NCBI RefSeq assembly: GCF_018128545.1 | Contig: NZ_JAGSND010000003.1 | Location: 62,001 to 126,000, forward strand | Origin: Sinanaerobacter chloroacetimidivorans | GTDB taxonomy: Bacteria; Bacillota; Clostridia; Peptostreptococcales; Anaerovoracaceae | DNA: 64,000 nt | Reading direction: 5' to 3' | Shown: one piece after another, positions 18,834 to 27,727 of the stretch | Position numbering within the stretch: the first letter of the stretch is position 1 | How the letters are laid out: every line of letters starts with the position of its first letter | Made by a program: the position numbers and the translations under genes | The notes under the pieces: model-generated | Database searches by the model: none | The model's input: the letters and a program-made list of their open reading frames with translations, nothing else | What the model was told of the DNA's origin: nothing

Positions 18834-20192
18834 ATGGCAAAAGAATTAATTTTTAAATCACTAAGACATGAGAAAACCAGTGACATACCATGGGTCCCAT
18901 TTGCTGGAGTTCATGCCGGCAAAATCGTAGGTTATACAGCTGAAGAAGTGCTGACAGACGAAGACAAACTGGTGGAAGCTATTCTGGCAGCAAATAAGTT
19001 TTATATCCCCGATGGATTACCTGTTTTATTTGACCTGCAAGTGGAAGCAGAGATTTTAGGCTGCGATCTTCTATGGGCGAAGAACAATCCCCCGTCGGTC
19101 AAATCCCATCCATTGGAAGGTGAAAATAAGTCGATCCCCTGCAATTGCAAAATTCCCACAAGAGAATCCGGAAGATTGCCTGTGATTCTTTCTGCAATGA
19201 GGAGAATCAAGGCCGAAATCGGCAGTGAAGTAGCTCTTTACGGATTAATTTGCGGACCGTTCACCCTGGCATCCCACTTAAGAGGAAGCGATATCTTTAT
19301 GGATATGATTAACGACCCTGCGTATGTTAAGGATCTGGTAAACTTTTGCTCACAGGTGGCGGTTCAGATGTCCGAAATGTACATTGAAGCAGGCATGGAT
19401 GTCATCGCAGTCGTTGATCCGCTTGTCAGCCAGGTTTCGCCTAAACATATAGAGAGGATGCTTTCCGAAGGTTTTAAGGCAGTATTTGATTACATAAGGA
19501 ACCAGGGAGCTTACTCCTGCTTCTTTGTGTGCGGCAATGCAACCAAGCAGATCGAGGTAATGTGTCAAATGGGGCCGGATGGGATATCGGTTGATGAAAA
19601 CGTCAATCTTGCAAAGGCAAAGGAAATCACAGACCGATACAACATTTCCATCGGCGGAAACATTCCCCTTACAACGACAATGCTGCATGGAACCCAGGAG
19701 GACAATATGAAAGGAGTGATAGATCTGCTGGATAGTATTGCGGATCATCATAACCTGATCATCAGCCCCGGTTGTGATATGCCGTATGACACGCCCATAG
19801 AGAATACCGTGGCATGTGCAGAGGCAGTTAAGCATCCGGAAAAGGCAAGACAGCTAATTGAAAACTATCAGGTTGTGGTTGATGATATCCATGTAGAGCT
19901 TCCTGATTATGCCAGCCTCGACAAGGTACTCATTGAATTGTTTCTATTGGATCCTGAACAGTGTGCGGCATGTACCTATATGCTTGCTGCTGTTGAAGAC
20001 GCATACAATGATATGAAAGATATCGCAGAATATAGAGTTTACAAGTACTTTATCAAGGAAGACATCGCAAGAACAAGAAAAATGGGAATTGCTAATCTGC
20101 CGACCATGTGTATCAACGGCGAGCAGAAATATATTTCAATCATTCCAAATAAACAGGAATTGATCGCAGAAGTAAAGAAATATGTAAAATAG
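18834..20192 (+). CDS. MtbA-like methylcobamide methyltransferase with thioredoxin-like C-terminal domain
   Basis: A 452-residue protein. The first 345 residues or so are a uroporphyrinogen-decarboxylase-fold methyltransferase of the MtbA/MtaA type, with zinc-ligand-like HAG, CFFVCGN and PGCDMP segments. In archaea MtbA moves methyl from corrinoid protein to coenzyme M; in a bacterium the acceptor may be tetrahydrofolate or another thiol (inference). Residues 345-452 look like an added thioredoxin-fold domain: Cys377-x-x-Cys380, a cis-Pro-like LPT at 422-424 and a terminal helix. Such a tail is absent from archaeal MtbA. RBS GGGGGG. It ends in amber followed by non-conserved sequence. Confidence 0.82.
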   Translation: MAKELIFKSLRHEKTSDIPWVPFAGVHAGKIVGYTAEEVLTDEDKLVEAILAANKFYIPDGLPVLFDLQVEAEILGCDLLWAKNNPPSVKSHPLEGENKSIPCNCKIPTRESGRLPVILSAMRRIKAEIGSEVALYGLICGPFTLASHLRGSDIFMDMINDPAYVKDLVNFCSQVAVQMSEMYIEAGMDVIAVVDPLVSQVSPKHIERMLSEGFKAVFDYIRNQGAYSCFFVCGNATKQIEVMCQMGPDGISVDENVNLAKAKEITDRYNISIGGNIPLTTTMLHGTQEDNMKGVIDLLDSIADHHNLIISPGCDMPYDTPIENTVACAEAVKHPEKARQLIENYQVVVDDIHVELPDYASLDKVLIELFLLDPEQCAACTYMLAAVEDAYNDMKDIAEYRVYKYFIKEDIARTRKMGIANLPTMCINGEQKYISIIPNKQELIAEVKKYVK

Positions 20193-20219
20193 CATACGGC
20201 TAAGGATAGACTTTGTTAT

Positions 20220-20260
20220 GAGGCAGCCTTGACAGCGGCGGTTTAGTCAATGGTTGCCTC
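20220..20260 (+). other. Long stem-loop between mtbA-like gene and activation protein gene
   Basis: GAGGCA-x-CC-TTGA pairs with TCAAT-GG-x-TGCCTC around a GC-rich loop, in the 88-bp gap. No U-tract follows. It could set relative expression of upstream methyltransferases and downstream activation genes. Confidence 0.45.
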
Positions 20261-20280
20261 TGTCTTGAAAGAGGGAAAAA

Positions 20281-20997
20281 ATGAGGAATGAAATAGTTGA
20301 ATTTAATGAAAAAGAAGCATTTGAAAAAGCGAATGATTATTTCATTAAAATATGCGGCTTTCCTGACAGAGAGAAAAAGCGCAGAAAATTGTTTGACTTG
20401 GGTATGGAGGCGAGAAGCCAGGGTTTGGAAGGCATTCGGATGAAAGCCATTGTATCCTCTTATGGCGCGGAGGTGTTTCATAACCATAAAGTGATTATTG
20501 AAGGAACGGAGTTTCACTGTCCTGCATTTGCGCAGATCCAGCAGGATCATATTAAAAAAGTTTATATGTATGCACTCACTGCAGGCGAATGCATCTATAG
20601 CGACGGAGACGATATCGTAAAGCAAGTATTTTCCGATATATGGGGTACTGCCTATACGGATTCTGCGAGGGAACTCCTGGAAGGATATATCGAGCAGGAT
20701 ATGGAAAAAGAGTTTCCCGGCCGGCTCGGCAAGGATCTCTTTCTGTCCGACGCTTTCGGCCCCGGGTTTTATGGCATGGACGTCAGCCAGACAAAAAATT
20801 TGTTCCGGATCCTGGCTACGGATAGCATCGGAATGCAGGTAAAGGAAAGCGGCCTTATGCTGCCGGTGAAAAGTTGCTCCGGACTTTACTTTGCTGTGAC
20901 CAATACTGAAAATCTTCCTCATCCGAGCTGCAAGGAATGCATGGGAAACCTTATGGGGTGCAGCTTTTGCAGGTTCAGACACGAATTAAGAGGATGA
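20281..20997 (+). CDS. Methionine-synthase-activation-domain-like protein with C-terminal Cys cluster
   Basis: A 238-residue soluble protein resembling stand-alone versions of the cobalamin-dependent methionine synthase activation domain, which are often found with corrinoid methyltransferases. Visible family segments are SDIWGTAYTD, FGPGFYGM and SIGMQVKESGLMLPVKS. The C-terminus has a four-cysteine cluster (C-x2-C-x6-C-x2-C), suggesting an Fe-S or zinc site. The likely role is helping to reactivate oxidised Co(II) corrinoid protein with the RACo-like protein encoded next (inference). A paralogue lies at 25117. RBS GAGGG. Confidence 0.72.
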   Translation: MRNEIVEFNEKEAFEKANDYFIKICGFPDREKKRRKLFDLGMEARSQGLEGIRMKAIVSSYGAEVFHNHKVIIEGTEFHCPAFAQIQQDHIKKVYMYALTAGECIYSDGDDIVKQVFSDIWGTAYTDSARELLEGYIEQDMEKEFPGRLGKDLFLSDAFGPGFYGMDVSQTKNLFRILATDSIGMQVKESGLMLPVKSCSGLYFAVTNTENLPHPSCKECMGNLMGCSFCRFRHELRG

Positions 20998-21016
20998 TCG
21001 GCTGGAGGGATATGAT

Positions 21017-22834
21017 ATGAAAATTCGCTTTTTACCAAAAGGTTTAGAATACACATTTGAAACCGGAAAATCTGTACTCAAGCTGGCAGCCGAAGCCGGT
21101 GCTGCCATCGACGGCAACTGTGCCGGTAACGGTACTTGCGGCAAATGCAAAGTCAAAGTGATCTCCGGAAATGATGAAAAAATCAGCAGAGAAGAAAAAT
21201 TGCTGCTGTCGGTGGGCGAGATCAGGGCCGGATATCGTCTGGCCTGTAAATTTAGGCCTATAAATGATGTAATCGTTGAGGTTCCCTTGGAGGAGGATGC
21301 GGTTAAAAGAAAAACGAAGCTGATGGCAATGCCGGACAGCCTGATCATACAAAACGGATACAAGAAACAATTTGTTCGTATCGAAGAATCCACGATTCAA
21401 AATCAGGCATCGGATTTAGAAAAAATAAAAAAAAATTGCGGTTTGGATGAGCGGGGGACCATTTGTTCCGAGCTTATAAAGAAAATACCTGACCTTCTTT
21501 CCGAGAAACGGGAAATTACTGTAACGGCTCGGCAAAATGAAATCATCGATATAGAAGCGGGAGATGCAACGACAGAATGTTATGGCTTGGCGTTGGATAT
21601 CGGTACGACAACGGTTGTGGGTCATTTATGGAACTTGATCACCGGCGAGCTGATCGGAGTGAACGCAGTGACAAATCCCCAGGGGGTATTCGGTGCCGAT
21701 GTCATTTCGAGAATTACATATGCCAATGAAAGCAAGGAAAATCTGGAAAATATCCACCAAAAGATCATCGCTTGCATAAATGGCATCGCTTCTGAATTTT
21801 CAGAAACTTACCACGTGAAATTGGAGCATATATATGAAATCACCTTTGTCGGCAATACAACCATGAGCCATCTGTTATTGGGCGTTAATCCAAGACAACT
21901 GGCTGTGGCGCCTTTTGCACCGGTGTTCGTGAAAAGTGTTGCCGGATTGGCTTCCGAACTGGGAATCCGTATCAATAAGAACGCAAAGTATTATTTGATG
22001 CCTATTATTGCAGGACATGTTGGTTCGGATATCACCGCAGGGATCCTATCGACAGGCATCATGCACGGAGATGGTATCCATTTAATGCTTGATGTAGGGA
22101 CCAACGGCGAAATCGTTCTTACAGGCAGAGGATCGGCTATCACCTGTTCCACCGCCGCCGGTCCGGCATTTGAAGGCGCATCCATCTTTAAAGGAATGAG
22201 AGCCGCCGAAGGTGCAATAGAGAAAATCAAGATTGAAGATGATGTCCGTATTCAGGTGATCGGCAGTACAGTACCTACAGGAATCTGCGGTTCCGGAATT
22301 ATCGATGCGGTAGCACAGCTTATCAACAGCGGTTTGGTTGATTGGACCGGAAAATTCATAAAGCCTGAAGCTATGATAGAAAAAAATATCCCGGAATCGA
22401 TCATCTCCCGTTTTCGGAAAAGTGAAAGAGGAAATGAATTTGTCCTGGCCTACAATTCTGACGGGGAAGACATCGTCATTTTACAAAAGGATATCAGAGA
22501 GGTACAGCTTGCCAAAGCAGCAATCTATGCGGGGATCAGAATCCTGATGAATCGGATGGGTATCACGGATGATGATCTCGACAAGATCCATATAGCAGGT
22601 GCTTTCGGCAATTATATCGACATAGACAGTGCCCTGACAATTGGGCTGCTGCCTAAAATCGATAAGGATAAAATCATATCGGAAGGCAATTCAGCAGGAA
22701 TCGGCGCATGCATGGCCCTGCTTTTTTCCGATAAGCAAAAAGAAGCCGAGAGAACGGCAGAAGCCGTTATTCATGTAGAACTTGCTTCCTGCACCGAATT
22801 TCAGGATGAATATGTAAAGTCCATGAGTTTCTGA
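21017..22834 (+). CDS. Corrinoid protein reductive activase (RACo/RamA-functional type)
   Basis: A 605-residue ATP-dependent activator that reduces inactive Co(II) corrinoid to Co(I). The N-terminal plant-type [2Fe-2S] domain (about 1-95) has Cys ligands in CAGNGTCGKC and a later ACKF. A linker is followed from about residue 190 by the ASKHA-fold domain with ALDIGTTTV, LDVGTNGEI and GICGSGIID nucleotide motifs and GAFGNYID near the C-terminus. This is the bacterial RACo architecture, not archaeal RamA, which has C-terminal ferredoxin clusters. It overlaps no neighbour and precedes pylB by 43 bp. RBS GGAGGG. Confidence 0.92.
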   Translation: MKIRFLPKGLEYTFETGKSVLKLAAEAGAAIDGNCAGNGTCGKCKVKVISGNDEKISREEKLLLSVGEIRAGYRLACKFRPINDVIVEVPLEEDAVKRKTKLMAMPDSLIIQNGYKKQFVRIEESTIQNQASDLEKIKKNCGLDERGTICSELIKKIPDLLSEKREITVTARQNEIIDIEAGDATTECYGLALDIGTTTVVGHLWNLITGELIGVNAVTNPQGVFGADVISRITYANESKENLENIHQKIIACINGIASEFSETYHVKLEHIYEITFVGNTTMSHLLLGVNPRQLAVAPFAPVFVKSVAGLASELGIRINKNAKYYLMPIIAGHVGSDITAGILSTGIMHGDGIHLMLDVGTNGEIVLTGRGSAITCSTAAGPAFEGASIFKGMRAAEGAIEKIKIEDDVRIQVIGSTVPTGICGSGIIDAVAQLINSGLVDWTGKFIKPEAMIEKNIPESIISRFRKSERGNEFVLAYNSDGEDIVILQKDIREVQLAKAAIYAGIRILMNRMGITDDDLDKIHIAGAFGNYIDIDSALTIGLLPKIDKDKIISEGNSAGIGACMALLFSDKQKEAERTAEAVIHVELASCTEFQDEYVKSMSF

Positions 22835-22877
22835 TCAGGTGATTTTAGAGGGAGATCAAGTTAAAGTGAGGTTTGTG

Positions 22878-23948
22878 ATGAAAGAAAAAAGTGGTATGGA
22901 TTTATTTGTACATCCGTTAACAAGGAACCAGATCGTTGATCTTCTCAAGGATAACAGCCCGGAATTAAATGAAGAGCTTTTCAGCCGTGCCAGAAAAATC
23001 AGAGAAGATATCTTTGGGAAAAAGATATTTATTTACGGATTTGTATATTTTTCAACCTTTTGCCGGAATAACTGCAACTTCTGTTATTTCAGAAAGTCAA
23101 ATGAAATTGAACGATACCGGAAATCTCCGGAAGAGGTGGTCGATATTGCAAAACAGCTGGCCGCGTCGGGAATCAATCTGATCGACCTTACGATGGGAGA
23201 GGACCCGGGATATCATCAGGAGGAATTTAATACCGTACTGGAAATCACAAAGATCATGAAAGAGGAGACGGAGCTTCCGGTCATGATTTCACCGGGAGTT
23301 CTCAGTGACCGATTGATTGATAAATTTGCTGAGTTAGGAGTCGAGTGGTATGCGCTTTATCAAGAGACTCACAATGAAGAGCTCTTTAAAAAATTAAGGC
23401 TTCATCAGGATTACTTTGAGCGCATGGACTGTAAAATGTATGCAAAAGAAAAAGGGATGCTGATTGAAGAGGGCCTGCTAGCCGGAATCGGTGAGAAGGA
23501 AGAGGATATCGCTGATTCCCTTATGGTTATGGGAAAAATCGGTGCAAGTCAGATGAGAGTCATGAGCTTTGTTCCTCAGAAGGGCAGTCCGATGGAGAAT
23601 GCCGAGACTCCGGACAGAAATGTTGAAATGAAGATTATCGCATTGATGCGGATCCTGTATCCATATGCGCTGATTCCTGCTTCATTGGATGTGGATGGTA
23701 TTAAAGGACTTCAAGAACGGATCAACGCGGGAGCGAATGTCGTAACTTCGATTATCCCTCCCCAATCAGGACTCATGGGCGTAGCTCAAAGCACCATGGA
23801 TGTAGATGAAGGCGGCAGAACGGTAGAGGAAGTGAAACACATTTTGGATGGAATGGGACTTTCTGTTGCAAGCGCATCAGAATACAAAGAATATTTAAGA
23901 ACCCTGCCGCAGCGTTCAGCAGCAGCTTCGGGAGGTGTAACGTGTTGA
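22878..23948 (+). CDS. pylB: 3-methylornithine synthase PylB, copy 1
   Basis: Radical-SAM mutase that rearranges L-lysine to (3R)-3-methyl-D-ornithine, first step of pyrrolysine synthesis. The 356-residue product has the cluster motif C-x3-C-x2-C in TFCRNNCNFC, the DLTMGEDP and ALYQETHN segments and the C-terminal SLDVDGIKG and SIIPPQSGL regions of PylB. I prefer ATG 22878, which aligns its N-terminus with the second copy; GTG 22839 and GTG 22866 are alternatives. It overlaps pylC by 7 bp. The gene is in the mttB/mtbB operon, which needs pyrrolysine. By eye, it is about three-quarters identical to the copy at 49192. Confidence 0.93.
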   Translation: MKEKSGMDLFVHPLTRNQIVDLLKDNSPELNEELFSRARKIREDIFGKKIFIYGFVYFSTFCRNNCNFCYFRKSNEIERYRKSPEEVVDIAKQLAASGINLIDLTMGEDPGYHQEEFNTVLEITKIMKEETELPVMISPGVLSDRLIDKFAELGVEWYALYQETHNEELFKKLRLHQDYFERMDCKMYAKEKGMLIEEGLLAGIGEKEEDIADSLMVMGKIGASQMRVMSFVPQKGSPMENAETPDRNVEMKIIALMRILYPYALIPASLDVDGIKGLQERINAGANVVTSIIPPQSGLMGVAQSTMDVDEGGRTVEEVKHILDGMGLSVASASEYKEYLRTLPQRSAAASGGVTC

Positions 23949-25111
23949 AAATTGCGGTTGTGGGTGGAAAGCTTCAAGGAACAGAGGCTTTATACCTTGC
24001 AAGGAAAGCCGGAATAAAAAGTCTTCTCATCGATAAAAATGAGAATTCAATTGCTTCCGGTATCTGTGATGAACTTGCGTTATTTGATGTGCGAAACAAG
24101 GAAAAGGCTTTGATAGACCTTTTGAAAACGGCGGACTTCATCTTGCCGGCGCTGGAGAATGATGAGGTACATCAGGCTTTGCTTGAAATTGCGCAAGAAA
24201 ATAATCTGAAGCTTGCATTCGATATGCCTGCCTACGCGGTCAGCTCCTCAAAGCTGAAATCGGATGAATTGATCAGGATGAACCAGATCCCTTCACCACG
24301 CTATTATCCTTATTGTAAAAAGCCATACATAATTAAGCCTTCGAGGGAAAGCGGAAGTTCCGGTGTCAGAAGAGCAAATACCGACATAGAGCTGGAAGCT
24401 TTTTTGAATACTAAAGGAAAAAAAGGAAATTGGGTCATCCAGGAGTTTCTTGACGGGCCGTCCTATTCTATTGAAGTAATCGGTATGCCTGGAAATTACA
24501 GGACATATAGAATTACGAAAATCCATATGGATGAGGTCTATGACTGTAAAAGGGTAACTTCGCCGTGCCCTGTTACTGAGGCGCAGAGAAAACGGTTTAC
24601 TGAAATTGGATGCGAGCTGGCAGAACTGATCAACCTTCATGGCATCATGGATGTAGAAGTGATCGATGATGAAGGGATGCTTAAAGTACTTGAAATCGAT
24701 GCAAGGATTCCTAGCCAGACACCGACTGTCGTCTACCATGCGTCGGGGATGAACCAGCTTGAGGAACTTGCCGACATCGTATTGTACGGAGATTTTCGTC
24801 ACCCGTTGAAGGATCTGGGAAGACATTGTTCCTACGAGCATTTTAAAATAAATAAAAATGGATACTTTTCGGGCGGCGAACATATCATGTGCAAAGCAAG
24901 GCCATTGATTCTGCAAACAAACTTCTTCGGCGCTGATGAGGCGTTGACTGATTATGACGAGGAACATGATGAATGGCACGGCACTTTCATCAATTGGGCG
25001 GACACCGGAGAAGAACTTGAAAGAAAACGAAACAATATGATTCAAAAACTGAAAAACTCCTTTCCAGGTGCAGACAGAGAAGTTTGCAAGGGGAGTGTTG
25101 ATCGGAGGTGA
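23942..25111 (+). CDS. pylC: 3-methylornithine-L-lysine ligase PylC, copy 1
   Basis: ATP-grasp ligase that joins 3-methyl-D-ornithine to the epsilon amine of L-lysine. The 389-residue protein starts with VVGGKLQGTEALYLARKAG, as in archaeal PylC, and carries the ATP-grasp segments YIIKPSRESGSSGV, IQEFLDG and EVIDDEGMLKVLEIDAR plus PSQTPTVVYHASG. The start is GTG at 23942 with GGGAGG upstream, inside the end of pylB. The third enzyme, PylD, does not follow; instead there is an activation-domain-like gene. See the second pylBC pair at 49-51 kb. Confidence 0.93.
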   Translation: MLKIAVVGGKLQGTEALYLARKAGIKSLLIDKNENSIASGICDELALFDVRNKEKALIDLLKTADFILPALENDEVHQALLEIAQENNLKLAFDMPAYAVSSSKLKSDELIRMNQIPSPRYYPYCKKPYIIKPSRESGSSGVRRANTDIELEAFLNTKGKKGNWVIQEFLDGPSYSIEVIGMPGNYRTYRITKIHMDEVYDCKRVTSPCPVTEAQRKRFTEIGCELAELINLHGIMDVEVIDDEGMLKVLEIDARIPSQTPTVVYHASGMNQLEELADIVLYGDFRHPLKDLGRHCSYEHFKINKNGYFSGGEHIMCKARPLILQTNFFGADEALTDYDEEHDEWHGTFINWADTGEELERKRNNMIQKLKNSFPGADREVCKGSVDRR

Positions 25112-25116
25112 AAAAG

Positions 25117-25812
25117 ATGGGTGCTGTTAAGAAAAATATCAGATCGATTCCAATTGATGAGATAAAAGGGATCGATATCATGTTCGGTGGTCAGATGAAA
25201 CTGGACGTCAGGAATATTCCAGATAAATTCAAACCCTTTTTCGATAAAACCCGGAAGGATTCTTTTGAAACTCTGAAATTGGACGGAATTTTTGAATCCT
25301 ATGAAGTGGAGGAGATCAAAGATCATCAGATCAGGCTTTGCAGCGGTGAGGTTCTGGAAAGCCCCATGCTCGCACGGGCATTCCGCCAATCTTCAGAGCT
25401 GGTGTTCTATGTGGTCAGCGTGTCCGGGTACGAAGCCCTCGATGATGCGGAAGAAAATATGATACAGAAGCTTTTTCTTGACAGCTGGGGCACGGCAGTG
25501 GTGGAGTGCGGTTCATTGTACTTAAAAGAGAGTCTTGCGGCAGAATTGGAAAAGCAGGGTGTTTATTCTACATTTGCCTTCAGCCCGGGACAGCATAACA
25601 TAGCGATGGAGCTCCAGAAGATTATTTTCAGATTGCTGGAACCGGAAGCCATCGGAGTAACGCTGAACAATTACTGTTTAATGCACCCCAAAAAGAGTGT
25701 GTCCGGCATATTCGGAATCGGGCAGGAACGGTACGATGAAAAAATACGGCCGTGTGATTTCTGCGATCACAGGGAAACCTGCAGCAGCGCCTATGGGGGG
25801 CATAAAAAATAG
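25117..25812 (+). CDS. Second methionine-synthase-activation-domain-like protein
   Basis: A 231-residue paralogue-like relative of the protein at 20281. Shared features are LFLDSWGTAVVE, SPGQHNIAME, EAIGVTLNNYCLMHPKKS and a C-terminal cysteine cluster (C-x2-C-x5-C in CDFCDHRETC). ATG 25117 is preferred because GGAGG lies eight bases upstream. It is the last gene of the operon, directly after pylC in the slot where pylD might be expected, but it has no Rossmann NAD motif and does not resemble PylD. It is probably a corrinoid activation accessory; the exact role is unknown. It ends in amber and a terminator follows. Confidence 0.65.
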   Translation: MGAVKKNIRSIPIDEIKGIDIMFGGQMKLDVRNIPDKFKPFFDKTRKDSFETLKLDGIFESYEVEEIKDHQIRLCSGEVLESPMLARAFRQSSELVFYVVSVSGYEALDDAEENMIQKLFLDSWGTAVVECGSLYLKESLAAELEKQGVYSTFAFSPGQHNIAMELQKIIFRLLEPEAIGVTLNNYCLMHPKKSVSGIFGIGQERYDEKIRPCDFCDHRETCSSAYGGHKK

Positions 25813-25828
25813 GATTTTCTCCATATGA

Positions 25829-25870
25829 AAAAAACAGGGCTTTTCATGCGGCAGCCTTGTTTTTTTTTGT
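25829..25870 (+). terminator. Rho-independent terminator of the methylamine operon
   Basis: AAAACAGGGCT pairs with AGCCTTGTTTT (one wobble) and a long T-run follows. It closes the 13-kb operon 17 bp after the last stop. Confidence 0.85.
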
Positions 25871-26123
25871 TTTTGCAGGAAATTATATTAAAAAAATTAG
25901 TTTTATTGAACAAATTTCATTAGGTGGTACATGGATATTGTCCACGTGCTCCCACAATATGGTTTTTTGAAAATAATTTGAAGGCAATTGTGCAAAAATA
26001 TAACGATAGTACAATTGTAACGTAAAAAATAAAGGATATTATGCAGTAAACTATTTTAATTAATACCATGAAAAAACAGCTTGTTCGGTTATGATTGATA
26101 TGATGCTAGGAGATGCCGAACCA

Positions 26124-26152
26124 TTTATAATAAATTCTTTACACGATATAAT
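26124..26152 (+). promoter_or_regulatory. Possible sigma-A promoter of the cut operon
   Basis: TTTATA and TATAAT are separated by 17 bp. The -10 is perfect and the -35 is poor, as expected for an activator-dependent promoter. It lies 115 bp before the first gene. Confidence 0.45.
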
Positions 26153-26162
26153 GACGGAAATT

Positions 26163-26175
26163 TTACGCTGCGTAA
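26163..26175. promoter_or_regulatory. Palindrome TTACGC-T-GCGTAA
   Basis: A perfect 6-bp inverted repeat with one central base, 10 bp after the candidate -10 box. This is a possible operator for the cut operon. Confidence 0.4.
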
Positions 26176-26266
26176 GAAATGAATACTATGGTCATTATAA
26201 TTTTTTATTTAATGATGATACATTAAAAAAGCTAAAACTATTTTAAGAGGAGAAGGGAGTTTGTTT

Positions 26267-27358
26267 ATGAACGAAGTTTCAGGATCAGCTAATGCATCTG
26301 CAGTTGCTGCAAAAAAGAAGTTATCATCTAATTTTTTTAAGAAAGGAATCACCGTCGCAATACTTTCCGGTATGTGTTATGGATTGTATTCCGCATTTTT
26401 GACTTTAGGGATGTCTAACGGCGTCTGGGCTGACTGGTATGGTGTTAACACAGCTGCGTTATCAGCTTTCGTTATTACATACATGTTAGGAGCCCTTGGC
26501 AGTGCCATCAACGATACTATCAGTGCTATCTGGTGTCTGGGTATTGCCGGAGCAAAGGGTAAGGTAGGAGATTTTTTTAGAACTCTGAAAACCAAACCGG
26601 GTAAAGTCATGATCGCTGCTGCTCTTGTCGGTGGTCCTATTTCAAGTACGGCTTATGTAGTTGCACTGCAGATGGCTGGTTCAATCGTTATTCCTATCAC
26701 TGCTCTTTGCCCTGCAATTGGAGCAATCTTAGCCAGAATTTTGTTCAAACAGAAATTAAATGCCCGTATGCTTCTTGGTATCGCTATTTGCTTCATAGCA
26801 AGCTTTATGATTGGCAGTACAAGCCTGGGCGGTGATGCTCCGGAAGGACTGATGCTCGGTATGCTGATCGCCTTTATTGCAGCGCTTGGCTGGGGTCTTG
26901 AAGGTTGTGTAGCCGGTTACGGAACATCCATGATCGACTACGAAATCGGTATTACAATTCGTCAGGTAACATCTGGCCTTTCAAACTTAATTATCTTAGT
27001 ACCTATTTTCGGAATCCTTTCAGGCGGCGGAATCGGACTTGCTACCGACCTTATCGGACAAGCAGTATCCAGCGGTCCTGCTATGATCTGGTTTGTAGTC
27101 AGCGGTTTCTTCGCAGTGTTCGCATACAGCTTATGGTACAAAGGAAACAGCATGTGCGGTGCTGCTCTCGGTATGGCTTGTAATGGTGCTTACTCCTTCT
27201 GGGGACCATTCTTCTGCTGGATCGTACTTGGCGTAGTAGTTGGTCAGGACGGCTGGGCACTTCCTCCAATCGCTTGGGCTGCAGCTATCGTAATGATTAT
27301 CGGTATCTTAGTAATTGCTATGAATCCGTTGGACTTATTCAGAAAGAAGGAGGCTTAA
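26267..27358 (+). CDS. DMT-superfamily membrane transporter, likely choline or amine carrier
   Basis: A 363-residue protein with about ten hydrophobic helices in two repeats, of the drug/metabolite (EamA-like) transporter superfamily (for example SIVIPITALCPAIGAILARI and the C-terminal IVMIIGILVIAMNP). It is first in the cut operon, so it probably takes up choline or moves trimethylamine (inference). ATG 26267 has GGGAG seven bases upstream; TTG 26261 is less likely. The start of the next gene lies 4 bases after its stop. Confidence 0.78.
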   Translation: MNEVSGSANASAVAAKKKLSSNFFKKGITVAILSGMCYGLYSAFLTLGMSNGVWADWYGVNTAALSAFVITYMLGALGSAINDTISAIWCLGIAGAKGKVGDFFRTLKTKPGKVMIAAALVGGPISSTAYVVALQMAGSIVIPITALCPAIGAILARILFKQKLNARMLLGIAICFIASFMIGSTSLGGDAPEGLMLGMLIAFIAALGWGLEGCVAGYGTSMIDYEIGITIRQVTSGLSNLIILVPIFGILSGGGIGLATDLIGQAVSSGPAMIWFVVSGFFAVFAYSLWYKGNSMCGAALGMACNGAYSFWGPFFCWIVLGVVVGQDGWALPPIAWAAAIVMIIGILVIAMNPLDLFRKKEA

Positions 27359-27362
27359 TACT

Positions 27363-27629
27363 ATGAAACCATTGAATTATGCTATTTTAAAATATTTTAC
27401 AACCGTAAAAGAAGCTTGCGCAGACGACGTAATCGAAGCCTTGAAGGGTGAATACGGTAACTTTAAAGCGCTGAGAAAGCCCGCCGTAGTGGAGGCCATT
27501 ATGACTGCCGAAGCAAACGGACTTCTTGAAGAAACAAGATTCGATCTGGATGCAAAGGGTGAATTAAGAGTTTACTACCACGCACATGAAGAAGGTACGG
27601 CAACCATCAACAGCTACATTAAAGATTAA
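27363..27629 (+). CDS. Small cut-operon protein, winged-helix-like
   Basis: An 88-residue soluble protein of unknown function. The pattern ILKYFTT...ADDVIEAL...AVVEAIMTAEANGLLEE followed by a strand pair resembles a winged-helix fold, which could be a DNA-binding or protein-interaction module. It has its own GGAGG inside the end of the transporter gene and is four bases from it, so the two are probably expressed together. Confidence 0.6.
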   Translation: MKPLNYAILKYFTTVKEACADDVIEALKGEYGNFKALRKPAVVEAIMTAEANGLLEETRFDLDAKGELRVYYHAHEEGTATINSYIKD

Positions 27630-27727
27630 TAGAGAATATGAATGGAATTTTTCAGGCGGAGGCAAAAGACCAGGGTCTTTGCCTGAAAGATTCAAAAACC
27701 AAAAAACAAACAAAGGAGGAACATAAA

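Larger units (their letters stand above)
25871..26266. other. Promoter/operator region of the cut operon
   Basis: About 400 bp of AT-rich non-coding DNA between the methylamine and choline operons. It contains an inverted repeat ATATTGT-N12-ACAATAT (25935-25960), the near-palindrome GTACAATTGTAAC (26009-26021), a possible sigma-A promoter (26124-26152) and a 13-bp palindrome (26163-26175). No sigma-54 promoter is visible. Confidence 0.65.

Noticed and set aside
20220-20260. Terminator inside the methylamine operon
   Set aside because: The stem has no U-tract and the downstream genes belong to the same pathway, so it is listed only as a stem-loop.
25117-25812. Candidate pylD by position after pylC
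   Set aside because: There is no Rossmann dinucleotide motif, and the sequence resembles the activation-domain protein at 20281 instead.
25871-26266. Sigma-54 promoter for the cut operon
   Set aside because: No GG-N10-GC arrangement resembling TGGCAC-N5-TTGCA is present on either strand.
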